Shown here piece by piece: positions 39,115 through 49,592 of a DNA stretch of 64,000 nucleotides (position 1 is its first letter; every line of letters starts with the position of its first letter). The DNA lies in the NCBI GenBank assembly GCA_963970005.1, contig CAXAMN010029027.1, positions 736,071-800,070 of the forward strand. The letters run 5' to 3'. Under the pieces are notes generated by a model, which saw only the letters and a program-made list of their open reading frames with translations, was not told the origin of the DNA and made no database searches. The translations under genes were made by a program, and so were the position numbers. The DNA is from Durusdinium trenchii (Eukaryota; Sar; Dinophyceae; Suessiales; Symbiodiniaceae).

Positions 39115-39564
39115 TGGCCCAACTTGAGGTGGTGTGCAAAAAATACTCACGATCTCCTGTTATGCACCAAACCTGGGCTTTCCAGCCCTTGGGGTCCCCT
39201 TTTTTCATACCAAGGGCTACCCTTTTCCAAGGGGCGCCCATCAGGATCTAGCTCAGGGTGAGTGCCTTTTCCAAGGCACTCAAAGCTCCAGGAAAGCATC
39301 TTCCAAATTGGTGTCCAAGTCTCACCATGAGTGGATGATTTGGGGAATGATGCAATGTAGAGATTGGTTTCTAGTGGTGTCAAGGCAGTTCCTAGGGCAC
39401 CAAATGAAAAAGTCAGGGGGCTGCCCTACACTGAAACTCCACCCCATCACCATGAACTCATTGGGTGGTGGTGAACTTTTTCATCACCACTTTTCTCTAC
39501 TGCACTCCAGAACTTTTCCACATTCTGAATGTTCACGCTCTTCTCAACAAACTCTGGGTAGTGT

Positions 39565-39990
39565 TCACCCAAGCTTGAAAAAAACCATGTGTGGCAAGAA
39601 CACATCAGCCTCCTCTACCTTTTCCAAGGGTGTCTTGTTGTCAATACATTTGGCTTTCACTCTCACAGGGTCTGCAATGGCAACCCCTTTCACAAACCTC
39701 CTCATCAGTTCTTTGTGGCAATTTCCCTCACGCTCACCCCAACTTCCAACTTGGGCTATTTGTATTAAATCTTGATGTGTAGCTCCGTCGGCCAGAGCCA
39801 GGCTTGCCAATTCTCTCACCATTTTGGCGTTCAATTGGCCATGAACCCACAGGGCCAGGAGTTTGGTGGCTAGAGCTGATGTGGTGAGGTTGCGCTTTTC
39901 CAAGCCATCGTCATAATCATCAGCAAGCTGTTTTTTTCCTTTCTCTGCCCTGTTTCCAGCTCCAGCTGCCATCCTCTCAATCTTTTGCAC
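39565..39990 (-). CDS. Internal segment of the repetitive dinoflagellate family
   Basis: 141-codon frame: ALATKLLALWVHGQLNAKMV, then ASLALADGATHQDLIQIAQV, GSWGEREGNCHKELMRRFVK and DVFLPHMVFFKLG. The order (helical repeat, 'GNxHxxxxxxF' box, 'LPHxxF' box) matches what I recall from this family in other dinoflagellates. It lies upstream of 38221-39072 on the same strand; the sequence between them is broken by stops, consistent with introns or decay. Function unknown. Confidence 0.5.
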   Translation of the reverse strand: MQKIERMAAGAGNRAEKGKKQLADDYDDGLEKRNLTTSALATKLLALWVHGQLNAKMVRELASLALADGATHQDLIQIAQVGSWGEREGNCHKELMRRFVKGVAIADPVRVKAKCIDNKTPLEKVEEADVFLPHMVFFKLG

Positions 39991-40388
39991 ATGCGCTTTT
40001 CCAAGCAGTCAGTTTTTGACTTTGCCTGAGCATTGTGCTGCTTGGGCCAAACTGCTGAACATTCAAGATATACACGCAAAATTAAATGCAAAATTCAATT
40101 CACCTCTACTAATCCAACCCTAGCATCTGGAGAAACTCCTTCTTTTTGACTGCACCACCCCTCAAGCTTTCCCTATACAGAAACCCTTGGGCCCAACAGA
40201 AACAACATGAGGCACATGTAAACAAACAGCTTACCATCATACATGACCTATCATACCTGAAGAGGGCCCAGAGTTGAACAATCCAGAAGCTGTCTTGCTA
40301 CAAGGCTTTGTACAAAGCCAACCTTTTCCAAAGCTGGCAGGGCTATGTACACAGCCTTTTCCAAAAATGGTCTTTTCCCACAACCTTC

Positions 40389-41444
40389 CTACTTCTTGGT
40401 TCTCTTGTGGCTGGTGGCACTGGGGGCCACACTTGCTGCTTTTCCAAGCAAATGCTTGGGCTCCTTCTTCTCATCTTTGGCACCCTTCACAAGGTTGGCA
40501 GCCTCCTCCAGAAGCTTTGTCATGGGCGTCAGGCCCATCTTCTTGGAGGCAGCACCCAAGGATGCCATCCAGGAGGCTGTAGTGGCCTGCCTCTTCTTGC
40601 TGACCTCACCACTGACATTCTTTAAGGTCCTCAAGGTCTGCATGGGTCTTCTGCGCCAAATCCCTGGCCTTCCTCACTTGCTTTGTGGCTGCTTCAAGCT
40701 TTTGCTCTGGGGTTGGCTCTGGGTCTTCTTTCTCTTCATTCTCATAGTCAGGGTCCTTGTCCTTCAGCATTAGCAAGTGTGGTTTGCCCTTCCCTTTGCC
40801 TTTCCCAAGGCCTTTCTGGCCCTTTCCCATCGAGCTCAGAAAACCCGTGTTTGGCAGGGCCATGGCTTCCTCATTGTACAAGGTGGAGAACTTTTCCAAA
40901 TCCTCAGCCTTAGCGTCTCCCTCTTGTCCACTTCCCAAATGGACCCTCTTTGTGCATTCACAGTCCTTTCCCATGACTGGTTGTCTTTGTATTCAAAAAC
41001 ACCAGGTGTTTCCTGGCATTCCCTCCAAATGATTCTGCCTGAGGTCAAATGCAGCTGCATCTCATGTTCGCTCCATTTCTGGAGCATATACTTTTCTCAC
41101 TTTCCCAATGTCTTTCTTCTTGATCTTTTCATTGGCAGCCACAACTGTCTTGCTTGCAGTGAGTTTTTCCCCTCAGTTTGAAGAAGCCAGAGTGCTGCAC
41201 ATAGGCCTTCCTCTTTTTTGCTTTTTTGCTCATACTCTGCCTTTGCCAAAGCATCCTTGTCTGCTAAGGGGTGCAATGGTGACCTCCCTGCGGGGGGGAT
41301 GGCATCACCATCGTCAGCAAACCCCTTTCGTTGCCTCTGCCTCCACTGCCTGACAATTGACATGCCTCTCGTCTCTGTCGCGCAATCAGTTGAAAGGGTT
41401 GCGCCACGGGATGGGCCTTTTCCTTGGCTTGCTAGGCAGAGCAA
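40389..41444 (-). pseudogene. N-terminal segments of the repetitive dinoflagellate family
   Basis: Four minus-strand frames in order: 41444-41097 (LADKDALAKAEYEQKSKKEE, then ALWLLQTEG), 41087-40836 (SEHEMQLHLTSGRIIWRE, then CQETPGVFEYKDNQSWER), 40974-40606 (LEKFSTLYNEEAMALPNTGF, Gly/Lys-rich stretch, KLEAATKQVRKARDLAQKTH) and 40643-40389 (ASLGAASKKMGLTPMTKLLE). The breaks at 41090, 40880 and 40620 need frame changes and lack obvious splice borders, so decay is more likely than introns. A related N-terminal piece occurs on the plus strand at 43629-44000. Confidence 0.5.
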
Positions 41445-42060
41445 TCACTGACTCCCCTGGGCAAGGATCAGACTGGCTGACAATAAACAATGCAGGTCTT
41501 GCATAGTACCTGATCATCGTCTTTTGCCATTCGATGTAGTGGCCCCCTTAGTCACAGCTTGGTGGGTGGGGCGAAGCCCCTTTGATAGGCTTTGCTGCAC
41601 TCCACTCATGCGCCGATCATGCCGTCCGACTTTCATAGTGAATTCAGGCCCCTAGTTGGTTAGCAGTCTCTTCTCACATGTCTCACCCTGGTACAGAGGA
41701 AACACTTTTAGATGAGGGAGAAACGGCCTCTGGCCTTTGGTGTGTTTTGGTGCTTGGTTTTTGGTTTTGTTTGGTGTTCTTGTTTGGTTTGGGGTTGCTT
41801 GTGTTCTTTTCCCCTCATCATGTTGTGTTTCCTTCCCCTTCAATGATGACCTGGGCACTCCGCCCACATGGCGTCCGCACTCGTGGGAAAAAATGCAAGC
41901 ATGATATGCAAGGGTGAGTATGCAAGCGTGCAATGACCATGCAAGCATGCAATGAGCAGGCAAGTGTGAGTATGGAAAACTAGCACGGGAGATGTCCTAT
42001 AATGAAAAAACATTTCCCCACTTTATAAATCCTCTCTTAAAGGCGGAGTGCGGGACGAAC
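41445..42060. other. Low-complexity spacer
   Basis: 41735-41815 is G/T-rich (TTTGG words). 41885-41975 repeats GCAAGCATGCAATGA-like words several times. No gene is recognised. Confidence 0.6.
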
Positions 42061-42077
42061 AGCGTCAACCGAAAGTG

Positions 42078-42795
42078 CAACCCTCTGCGGAGATCGTGCG
42101 TGTCGAGCGCGCGAAATGCAGGCGAGAGTGCGATTTGCCGGCTGCGCGCGCAACCCTCTGCGGAGATCGTGCGTGTCGAGTGCGCGAAACGCAGGCGAGA
42201 GTGCGATTTGCCGGCTGTGCGCGCAACCCTCTGCGGAGATCGTGCGTGTCGAGTGCGCGAAATGCAGGCGAGAGTGCGATTTACCGGCTGCCTGCGCAAC
42301 CCTCTGCGGAGATCGTGCGTGTCGAGTGCGCGAAATGCAGGCGAGAGTGCGATTTGCTGGCTGCCCGCGCAACCCTCTGCGGAGATCGTGCGTGTCGAGT
42401 GCACGAAATGCAGGCGAGAGTGCGATTTGTCCGATCCGCGCGCAACCCTCTGCGGAGATCGTGCGTGTCGAGTGCGCGAAATGCAGGCGAGAGTGCGATT
42501 TACCGGCTGCCTGCGCAACCCTCTGCGGAGATCGTGCGTGTCGAGTGCTCGAAATGCAGGCGAGAGGGCGATTTGGCGGCTGCCCGCGCAACCCTCTGCG
42601 TAGATCGTGCGTTTCGAGCGCGCGAAATGCACGCGAGAGTGCGATTTGCCGGCTGCCCGCGCAACCCTCTGCGGAGATCGTGCGTGTCGAGTGCGCGAAA
42701 TGCAGGCGAGAGTGCGATTTGCCGGCTGCCCGCGCAACCCTCTGCGGAGATCGTGCGTGTCGAGGGCGCGAAATGCAGACGAGAGTGCGATTTGG
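42078..42795. repeat. 73-bp tandem array, ten copies
   Basis: CAACCCTCTGCGGAGATCGT starts copies at 42078, 42151, 42224, 42297, 42370, 42443, 42516, 42589, 42662 and 42735, a strict 73-bp period with only scattered substitutions. Because 73 is not a multiple of 3, the frame rotates from copy to copy, yet several frames on both strands stay open. The whole unit is conserved, so this is not a CRISPR-like array. Confidence 0.95.
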
Positions 42796-42796
42796 T

Positions 42797-43215
42797 AAGC
42801 AACTCTAGTACGCAGAGTAGCTGGGGAGCTGGAAGCGGAGAACTGGCGACGTGGTAGTGCGAGAGTAGTGCGCGGAGTAGCTGGGGAGCGGGAAGATGAG
42901 AACTGGCGAGTGGGTAGTACAACTTGAGGGCGTGGAGTATCTGGGGAGCTGGAAGATGAGCGCTGGCGACTTTGTAGTACAACTGTAGTACGCGGAGCTG
43001 CTGGGGAGCTGGAAGCTGAGAACTGGTGACTTTGTAGTACAACTTTAGTACGCGGAGCAATCTGTGGAGCTGGAAGCTGAGAACTGGCGACTGCGTAGTA
43101 CAACTTTAGTACGCGGAGTAGCTGTGGAGCTGGAAGATGAGAAGTGGCGACTTGGTAATACAACTTTAGTACGCAGAGTAGCTGGGGAGTGGGAAGATGA
43201 GAACTGATGAGTGGG
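42797..43215. repeat. 60-bp tandem array next to the 73-bp array
   Basis: About seven copies of a 60-bp unit containing GTACGCGGAGTAGCTGGGGA and GGAAGATGAGAACTGGCGA, more diverged than the 73-bp units and with occasional 1-bp indels. It begins immediately where the last 73-bp unit ends. Confidence 0.9.
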
Positions 43216-43360
43216 TAGTAGCTGAGAACTCGCGACTTTGTAGTAAAAACTCTGACTTCCTACGCGATAACTCGCACTCTGACTTCCTACGTGATGAAAA
43301 ATGCTTTCGGGCCACTCGTCGTCTAGTTTGCTGAACAATTACAAAACGCACAACCTGATG

Positions 43361-43462
43361 AAACCTTATGAAATCTTATGAAATCTTATGAAACCTAATG
43401 AAATCTTGTAAAAACAATGATTTCATAAGATTTCACAAGGTTTCATAAGGTTTCATAAGGTT
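43361..43462. repeat. Inverted array of ATGAAAYCTT words
   Basis: Direct repeats of a 10-11-bp word (ATGAAACCTT/ATGAAATCTT) run from 43361 to about 43410, followed after a short spacer by the inverse word (AAGATTTCAT/AAGGTTTCAT) to 43462. The two halves can fold on each other. Confidence 0.85.
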
Positions 43463-43628
43463 GCAGTTTTTTTTTGAGTTTTTGATCCCTTCTGAGAAAA
43501 CAAATTGCATAGGAACCCAAAAGGTTTCATAGTTGGGAACAGTTGTGTCAAAATAGTTGTCATGCCTTCTACAGCTTTTGAGGCTCAAGCAAGCTAGGTG
43601 TTTTGGAAAGACTGTCAGCTAGAAAGCA

Positions 43629-44000
43629 ATGGCCCCCAAGAGGTCAGGGATTTTTAAAAATGCAAAGGACAAAACAAAGGCCTTGGGAAAGGCGATGAAA
43701 ACAATGAAAGTAATGAAAGGCACCACAGTGAAAGCAAAGGCAAAGTCTTGGGAGAGGCCTCAGCCAAGAATGAGGCTTCTGCCAGAATCACCTCAAGAAC
43801 TTGGAAAAGTTGGGGGAACTTACTTTGGCAGACAAAGTGAAACAGGCTACAGAAGCCTCAGATGACCCAGAAGTGCAGGCACACTTGCTCAAGGAGAGCC
43901 TGACAGGAGCTGAAAACTCACAGCTCCATGGTAAAGTACTCTCTGTTTCAAAAGGAGAGGGCGGCACTGAGTTGCAAAACGTCTCCTGTTGCACGCAAGG
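43629..44000 (+). pseudogene. N-terminal fragment of the repetitive dinoflagellate family, plus strand
   Basis: ATG 43629 opens a Lys-rich N-terminus (AKDKTKALGKAMKTMKVMKG). After one or two frame changes (about 43745 and 43930) it continues with LGELTLADKVKQATEASDDP, EVQAHLLKESLTG and ENSQLHGK. The 'LTLADKV...SLTxxExSxxxGK' spacing is the start of the same family whose remaining parts lie on the minus strand at 38.2-41.4 kb. It is cut off by the LRR-containing duplication at about 44000. Confidence 0.5.
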
Positions 44001-44278
44001 CCCGGGTGAGACAGGTGAAACATGGACCTATCCTAGCATGGTACTTGTGCCTCTTTGTACAGCAATGGTCATGGCGTGGTCGCTGCAAGGAGAACTGGGG
44101 TTCTGCCTGGCAACCTTCCATTACCATTCTACCACCCGCCTCTTAGGAGCGAAAGCTAAGGCTCTCGTTCCTACCGGCTCACTGTAATGTGGTTAAGGGG
44201 CCGAAAGGATGGTTTAGCCTGAGCTTTCTTGAACTTGGCTCCCAAATTTGACCGCGCAATAGCAGTCCATTCCCACTG

Positions 44279-45388
44279 TCATTTGCTTTGCCAGTTCAGC
44301 GTGTGGCTGCTTGGAAGTCGGGCATATGTACCTCGCCATGTTTTGCTTTTCCCTTGGTTACGAAATGCTCGAAGCTGCGTGCAGCCTGCAAAAGCACGCC
44401 GGGCAATGTAAAGCAGGGACGGTGGGATGTAGACTTCTTGCAGCGAGGTGCACTTGAGAAAGGCTTCTTGCTCTATAATGCGTAAGTTTTGGGAAAGGCT
44501 GAGTTGCTGTAGCTGTGAGCAGTGTGCAAAGGTTGAACCCAAAATTTCAATGACTTTCGTTTGGGGCAAATCCACTGTTCGCAGCTGCTGGCAGCTTACG
44601 CACGCAGCCGTTCCTATCCTGTGAAAGTCTGACGACAGACAGAGAGCAACTATACCTGCTTCCAAGAAGCAACAGTCAGGCAGACTCCGGTTTAGATCAG
44701 TGGAGCCTTGCCCTTTCTTACCGAGATTGAGGTGCTGGAGGGCCGTGCATCCTTGAAACACGCGGGGCCGCAGTTGTGCTTGGGGGGCGAGTGTATTGTC
44801 AGGGCACTGCGTCACCCCTATTTGGGTTAGGGAGCAACACTCTTCGAAGACCTTAGGGCCGAAATGTTGGCAGCCAGGGGCAATTACTACGCGCAAGGCT
44901 CGGCAGCATCTGAACGCACCATGCAGCAGACTGACTACCGTTTCTGGTAGTTGGACCACTTGTAGCTGCCGACAGCTTCTCCACGCTGCTTCTCCTACAA
45001 TCCTACATATCAGGACATGTCGGACTTCCGTATGAAAGGAGAAGGCTTGCGGCGGGATTTTGTCGTTCTTACCTCGCAGCACTCTGATTGCCTTGGCTTC
45101 CCCTTTGATCTGCCCTTTGTGTGCTGCCTCTACTAAACACGGCCGAGCAATAACATAGTAGCAGTGGTTGGCTCTGAGCTTGCTCTGTATGGGGTCTGCT
45201 AGAACTTGGCAGGTGCCAAGTTGCACAAATTGCAATTCACACCCCAGAGTGCTACTACTTCCTAAGTAGGGGAGCTCTGCTAATACGGCATTTTCAAAAC
45301 TCCGAATGCCGGTATGTGCATTCAGATCTACCTCAATGGACAGCTTCTCTCCTGCCAGCGTGAGAAAGGTACAGGACTGTGTAGCCAT
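44279..45388 (-). CDS. BspA-type leucine-rich-repeat protein, intact
   Basis: 369 aa from ATG 45388 (an upstream GTG would add 16). Residues 2-85 (FLTLAGEKLSIEVDL...) have a ubiquitin-like beta-grasp look. From about residue 120 there are six to seven LRR_5/BspA repeats of the form AFxxCxxLxxVxLPxxxxxI: WRSCRQLQVVQLPETVVSLL, VFEECCSLTQIGV, VFQGCTALQHLNL, FAHCSQLQQLSL, FLKCTSLQEVYIPPSL. BspA repeats mediate protein binding; expanded sets are typical of dinoflagellates and other protists. No signal peptide or membrane helix is seen. It is the only uninterrupted member of the local cluster. Confidence 0.8.
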   Translation of the reverse strand: MATQSCTFLTLAGEKLSIEVDLNAHTGIRSFENAVLAELPYLGSSSTLGCELQFVQLGTCQVLADPIQSKLRANHCYYVIARPCLVEAAHKGQIKGEAKAIRVLRGKNDKIPPQAFSFHTEVRHVLICRIVGEAAWRSCRQLQVVQLPETVVSLLHGAFRCCRALRVVIAPGCQHFGPKVFEECCSLTQIGVTQCPDNTLAPQAQLRPRVFQGCTALQHLNLGKKGQGSTDLNRSLPDCCFLEAGIVALCLSSDFHRIGTAACVSCQQLRTVDLPQTKVIEILGSTFAHCSQLQQLSLSQNLRIIEQEAFLKCTSLQEVYIPPSLLYIARRAFAGCTQLRAFRNQGKSKTWRGTYARLPSSHTLNWQSK

Positions 45389-45673
45389 CCCTTCTGCACA
45401 GCGGTGAGGACTGAGCTGAAGCGTGGCTGCTGGCACATCACTAGCTTGAGGACTCTAGCTTGAGCCACTAGAGCTGCAGTGTATGTGTGTGCAGTTTCTT
45501 CTCGCCCTAATACAGAGCCTGAGTGGCCATCCACTCCCTTGGCTTAGAGGCTGCATGCACGAATGGCGAGCGCCGTGTCCAAGGGTTGCTTGGCCAGACT
45601 CGAGCTAAGGCTCGCGCCCATACTAGCTAGATTGCGGTAAAACCACAGGCTGTTGCATTTAGCCAGGGGCCGT

Positions 45674-46710
45674 TTAGGCTGGGCCAGAGACATACCCTGT
45701 GTCCGGAATCATGTGCATGTGCAGCCATGGTGGCCATCGCATGTTTGGGCAAATGGCAAAGGCGTTTTCTTCAGCATAAACCCCTCGCCATTTATGCCGG
45801 CCAGGCAACTTGACTGACCTTTTGAGGGCAGTACAGTCTAAGAAAGCTCTGCTCGCTATGTACTTAAGTGAGGGTGGTGTAGCAAGTTCTGGCAGGGCTG
45901 CACAATTCATAAAGGCCTTAACTCGAATCGTATGGAGTGTTTTCGGGAGACGAACTTCATTGAGGCTCGTACAGTGAACAAAGGTAAATTCTTGTATTTC
46001 CTCAATTTGTGTGTTCGAAAGGTCAACATTCTTGAGCAGGCAGTTGTCACAAGCGTGTGCTCCGATGACTTTAAAACTCTGCGGTAACGTTAGTGTAGCT
46101 ATCCCTGTTGAGTTGAGGCAACCTAGAGCCAACTCCCTGGCAGTGGGTGGCGACAGCAGCTCGCTCGGGGAGGGACTCTCGTGCAGGGTAAGTTCGGCTA
46201 GGTTGATACAGCCTCTAAAGAGGTAATGCCCAAACTTGGTGCAGCTGCTAAAACGATTGGCGTTATCTTCAGTGGCATAGACCCACTGCAGTGAGCAGCA
46301 CTCGTCAAAGGCTTTATAGCCAAACTCTCGGCACCCAGGAGCAGTGACACTATTAAGCAGTTTACAGCTTCGAAATGCGTTGTCAGAGATGCTAACAACT
46401 GTGGACGGCAGCTTGACAATTCGGAGCTGACGGCATGAGTGCCACGCTTCTGGGCCTATAAGGCGAATACCTGACTCTACGCTAGCATGACGTAGGCGCG
46501 GCACTCTGCGAAAGCCCCTTCTGGGACAGCGCTTTCTGTGTTCATGGGGACATGGACAGCAAGCGGAACTTTGTCAATGGGATACCCTTCTAAAAGTTCC
46601 TGCGAGGGCAGGAATTCACTGCAATCCGAGAAAATGATGCAGTATTCCCTACTCTGTTGCAGTCTGTCCCAAATCGGGTCCTCCAAATAGGTCTGTGTGG
46701 CCAAGTGCAA
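45674..46710 (-). pseudogene. BspA-LRR gene, second copy, one frameshift
   Basis: The main frame (46504-45674) begins within VPRLRHASVESGIRLIG and carries LRR_5 repeats AFRSCKLLNSVTAPG, AFDECCSLQWVYAT, FTFVHCTSLNEVRLPKTL and AFLDCTALKRSVKLPG. The N-terminal part lies in another frame at 46710-46477 (YCIIFSDCSEFLPSQELLEG, ending in EGAFAEC), so one indel near 46500 splits the gene. Its C-terminus (KWRGVYAEENAFAICP) is shared with the copy at 48750-49592. Confidence 0.7.
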
Positions 46711-47804
46711 TCTTCGATCGAGCAGTCACGGAAATGAGGTAATCCATAACATGATCCTCCAAGTCCGCAAAACGGTCGAATTTGGCAATGCTGCTCTCTC
46801 CGGAGGGGCGCTGGCTCCAGAAGATTCGGCAGGCTCCATGGAGAGTGTCATAGCGGCAGAATTTGGACCACTGTCGTGTGAGTAAGTTGATTTTTCTTTA
46901 CTGTACTGTTGCTTTGAAATAGGTTCTAACTCTCTGAGCCAGAGGGCAGCACGACGGACAGATGCCTACCAGGACTGGTGCTAAGGCACCCGCCTTGGTT
47001 ACTTGATGAAAAACCGAACGGTCAAGGAAATTCCGTATAAAGCTTTTTATCAAATGCGTCCGAATCCGGTCCTTCGGTAGGCAGCTCCATCCATGACGGC
47101 TGCTCAAAATTATCGTATAGCAAAAAGGCTTTTTTTTCCACGAGTACGGACGCCGTGTGGGCATGGTGCCCAGGTCATCATTGAAGGAAGGGAAAAACAG
47201 TCAGATGGTGGAGAAAGGAACAAGGACAACCCAACAACAAAAACCAACCGCCAACCACAGCCCAAAGGCCAAGTCTCCACCATCCTGTAGTCTTTCCTCT
47301 GTGCTAAGGTGAAACATGAAACGATGACTACTGACTATCGATGGGCCTGAATTCTCGGACGAAGAGCTTGGCAGCGAGGGTTCGTGCTCTAGCAAAGTCT
47401 CCAAGAAGTCTTCAAATGGACTTCACATCACAATTAACAGTGACCAGCGGCCACTGCACGGTGTAGCAAAAACGTGGTCACGATGCAGGTCCCGAGCATT
47501 GATATGCTCTAATGCAGGTTATATCCATATCAAAGTGGATCAGTGGTTGCTATGCAGATCATGCCGTGGAAAATACCTTTCTTGTAGCACAACCCATTCA
47601 ACTGGTTGCACTTACAAGTCAAGAGGCATAGTGTTCAGACAGTGGCGGCCATAGCAAACGACGAGAGCCTGCAGGTAAGGGTGCAAGAGGCACACCCCCC
47701 CTATATAAGGGAAGTCATCACGGCACCCTTCGGCACACAGAGGTGCCAAAACGGGGTGTCCCCTATCTTCGTGAAATGCTGCGTCATTACAAAATTGTTC
47801 TGTT
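46711..47804. other. Spacer between duplicated LRR blocks
   Basis: 46890-47110 belongs to the duplication. GATGGTGGAGA at 47204-47214 is inverted as TCTCCACCATC at 47274-47284. No gene is recognised. Confidence 0.5.
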
Positions 47805-48259
47805 GCGTGCAAGGCCCGTGTGAAACAGGTGAAACAGGACCTATCCTAGCATGGTATCTGTACCTCTTTGTACAAAATTGGAAATGTCGGACATCGACAG
47901 AGGGAACTAAGGTTCCCCCTGGGCATCCTCCATTGCCACTCTCTACCACCCGCCTGTTGGGAACGAGGAGCTAAGGCTCTCATTCCTATTGGCTCACTGT
48001 ATTGCGAATGGCGAAAGAGGTTGGCGATCCTACTTAGTGTTTGCACTTCTCACTTGCCGTAGCTTACTGGCGGTGTGCTTATCCACGATTCCCGCTGCGA
48101 AAGCATTGCTGGTCTTTGGTGCAGGTTCTGGAAAGTCATCTCTCCATAGATCACTGGCATCGGCCGGCAAAACTCGGTGCTGTTTGGACTCGTCGAGTTA
48201 CCCACATTTGTCAAGGGCATATGTCCTTCACCATGTTTTGCTTTCTCTTTGTTTGTATA

Positions 48260-48700
48260 TTACTCGAAAGTGCGTACTACCTGCAAAAGCGCATGGCGCC
48301 ATGTAAAGCAGGAGTGGAAACCTCCTGTAGAGAGGTACACTTGAGGAAGGCTTCTTATGCCGTGATCCTCAGTTTGGGACGGATCAACAGTGTGAGCTGT
48401 TGACGGCTCGCACAGGCAGTGGAATCTATCCTGTTGTAGTCTGTCGGCAAGGCAAGTGCGGCAATGCCCGCCTCCAGAAAGCAGCAGTCCGGCAAGCATC
48501 GGTTTGGGTGCGCTGCATCCGGCTCTGGCCGAGCCGATTGCTAGGGCATTGAGTTGTGCCCTCCCTTGTCACGGAGCGACACTATTCGGATACTTTAGTG
48601 CCAAAATGCTTGCAACCGAAGCTAACTCTACTCATGGTATTTGGCCTGCTGTGGCTTCTGGCCTACTCTGGACTCGAGCTAAGGCGCGCGCCCAGACTCT
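48260..48700 (-). pseudogene. Decayed copy of the first LRR gene
   Basis: Minus-strand fragments match the intact gene at 44279-45388: CCFLEAGI followed by a hydrophobic repeat, then RQQLT and FLKCTSLQEV-like words, with stops and frame changes throughout and the N-terminal half missing. Confidence 0.6.
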
Positions 48701-48749
48701 TGATGAGTGACAGTGAGACCGCGATAGCTGTGGTCAGGGAGGCTTGTCT

Positions 48750-49592
48750 TCATCCAAGACCAGGGGTGTATCCCATGTCCGGGATCATATGCAGCCAGGG
48801 TGGCCACCTCATATCGGGACAAATGGCAAAAGCATTCTCTTCAGCATAGACTCCTCGCCATTTGTGCCTTCCTGGCATCTTGGCGAGCCTCTTAAAGGCA
48901 GTGCAATCCAAGAAAGCCCAACTTCCAATGTATTTTAGTGAGGGCGGGATGGCAAGCTCAACAAGGGCTGCACAGTTCATGAAGGCTTTAAGTCGAATTG
49001 TGTGGAGAGTAGGCGGAAGCAGAACTTCCCTGAGGCTAGTGCAGTGCATTTCTTCTACGTTGGTGTTGCAAAGGTCTACACTCTTAAGCAGTCGTCACAC
49101 GCATGCGCTCCAATAGCTGTAAAATACTTCGTGAGAGCAAGTGTGGTGATTCCCGTAGAGCTGAGACAGCCTGGTGCCAGCTCACTGGTCCCGGCCTGCA
49201 GTGTTGACCCTCGGGGATGGAAGCTCACTCAAGGTAAACTCAGCACGGTTGATGCACCCTTGAAAGAGATAATGCCCAAGCGTGGCTTTGTTGCTGAACC
49301 TGTTTGCAACCCCTTCCGATGCATACACCCATTGCAAGGAGCAGCATTCCGCAAAGGCTTTGTGTCCAAATTCTCGGCAACCAGGAGCCGAGACACTGTT
49401 TAGTGGTTTGCAGTCGCGAAAGACGCAATCGGAAATGCCTACAACAGTGGCCGGCAATTTGACAATGCGGAGCTGCCGACAATTTTGCCACGCCTCTGCT
49501 CCAATGAGCCTGATGCCCGACTCAACACTGACATGCCGCAGACGCGGAACCCCTACAAAAGCCCCCTTCCGGGATGATTCCTCTGGGTTCAT
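48750..49592 (-). pseudogene. Decayed copy of the second LRR gene
   Basis: Two frames: 49592-49182 (VPRLRHVSVESGIRLIGAEA, LPATVVGISDCVFRDC, AFAECCSLQWVYAS) and 49049-48750 (LREVLLPPTLHTIRLKAFMN, KWRGVYAEENAFAICPDM). The part between 49182 and 49049 is out of frame. It is closely related to 45674-46504, including the same N- and C-terminal words. Confidence 0.7.

Larger units (their letters stand above)
38529..40906. repeat. Dispersed mini-hairpins with a TTCC loop
   Basis: The word TTTTCCAA recurs about 15 times outside the tandem array. In many cases the bases to the left are the inverse complement of those to the right, making stems CTT...AAG around TTCC. Best: 39259-39282 with 10-bp arms (TGAGTGCCTT). 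Others: 38604-38627 (CCACTAG arms), 39217-39232, 39015-39028, 40437-40450 (TGCTT arms). Different arms with the same loop suggest many separate elements and not one repeated sequence. Confidence 0.7.
43980..47110. repeat. Segmental duplication, copy A
   Basis: Diverged direct copy of 47805-49990. Shared landmarks include GAGACAGGTGAAAC followed by CCTATCCTAGCATGGTA (44004-44045 and 47820-47855), the CTCACTGTA motif at 44177 and 47993, the paired LRR genes, and the region at 46890-47110 matching about 49780-49990. Copy B is about 950 bp shorter because of internal deletions. Confidence 0.75.

Noticed and set aside
42078..42795. Possible CRISPR-like array
   Set aside because: The full 73-bp unit is conserved from copy to copy, with no unique spacers and no cas genes; the genome is eukaryotic.
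41997..43163. A 388-codon minus-strand frame and several plus-strand frames of 180-270 codons over the tandem arrays
   Set aside because: They are produced by the 73-bp and 60-bp repeats, which happen to lack stops in several frames on both strands; the peptide is a mechanical repeat of the DNA unit.
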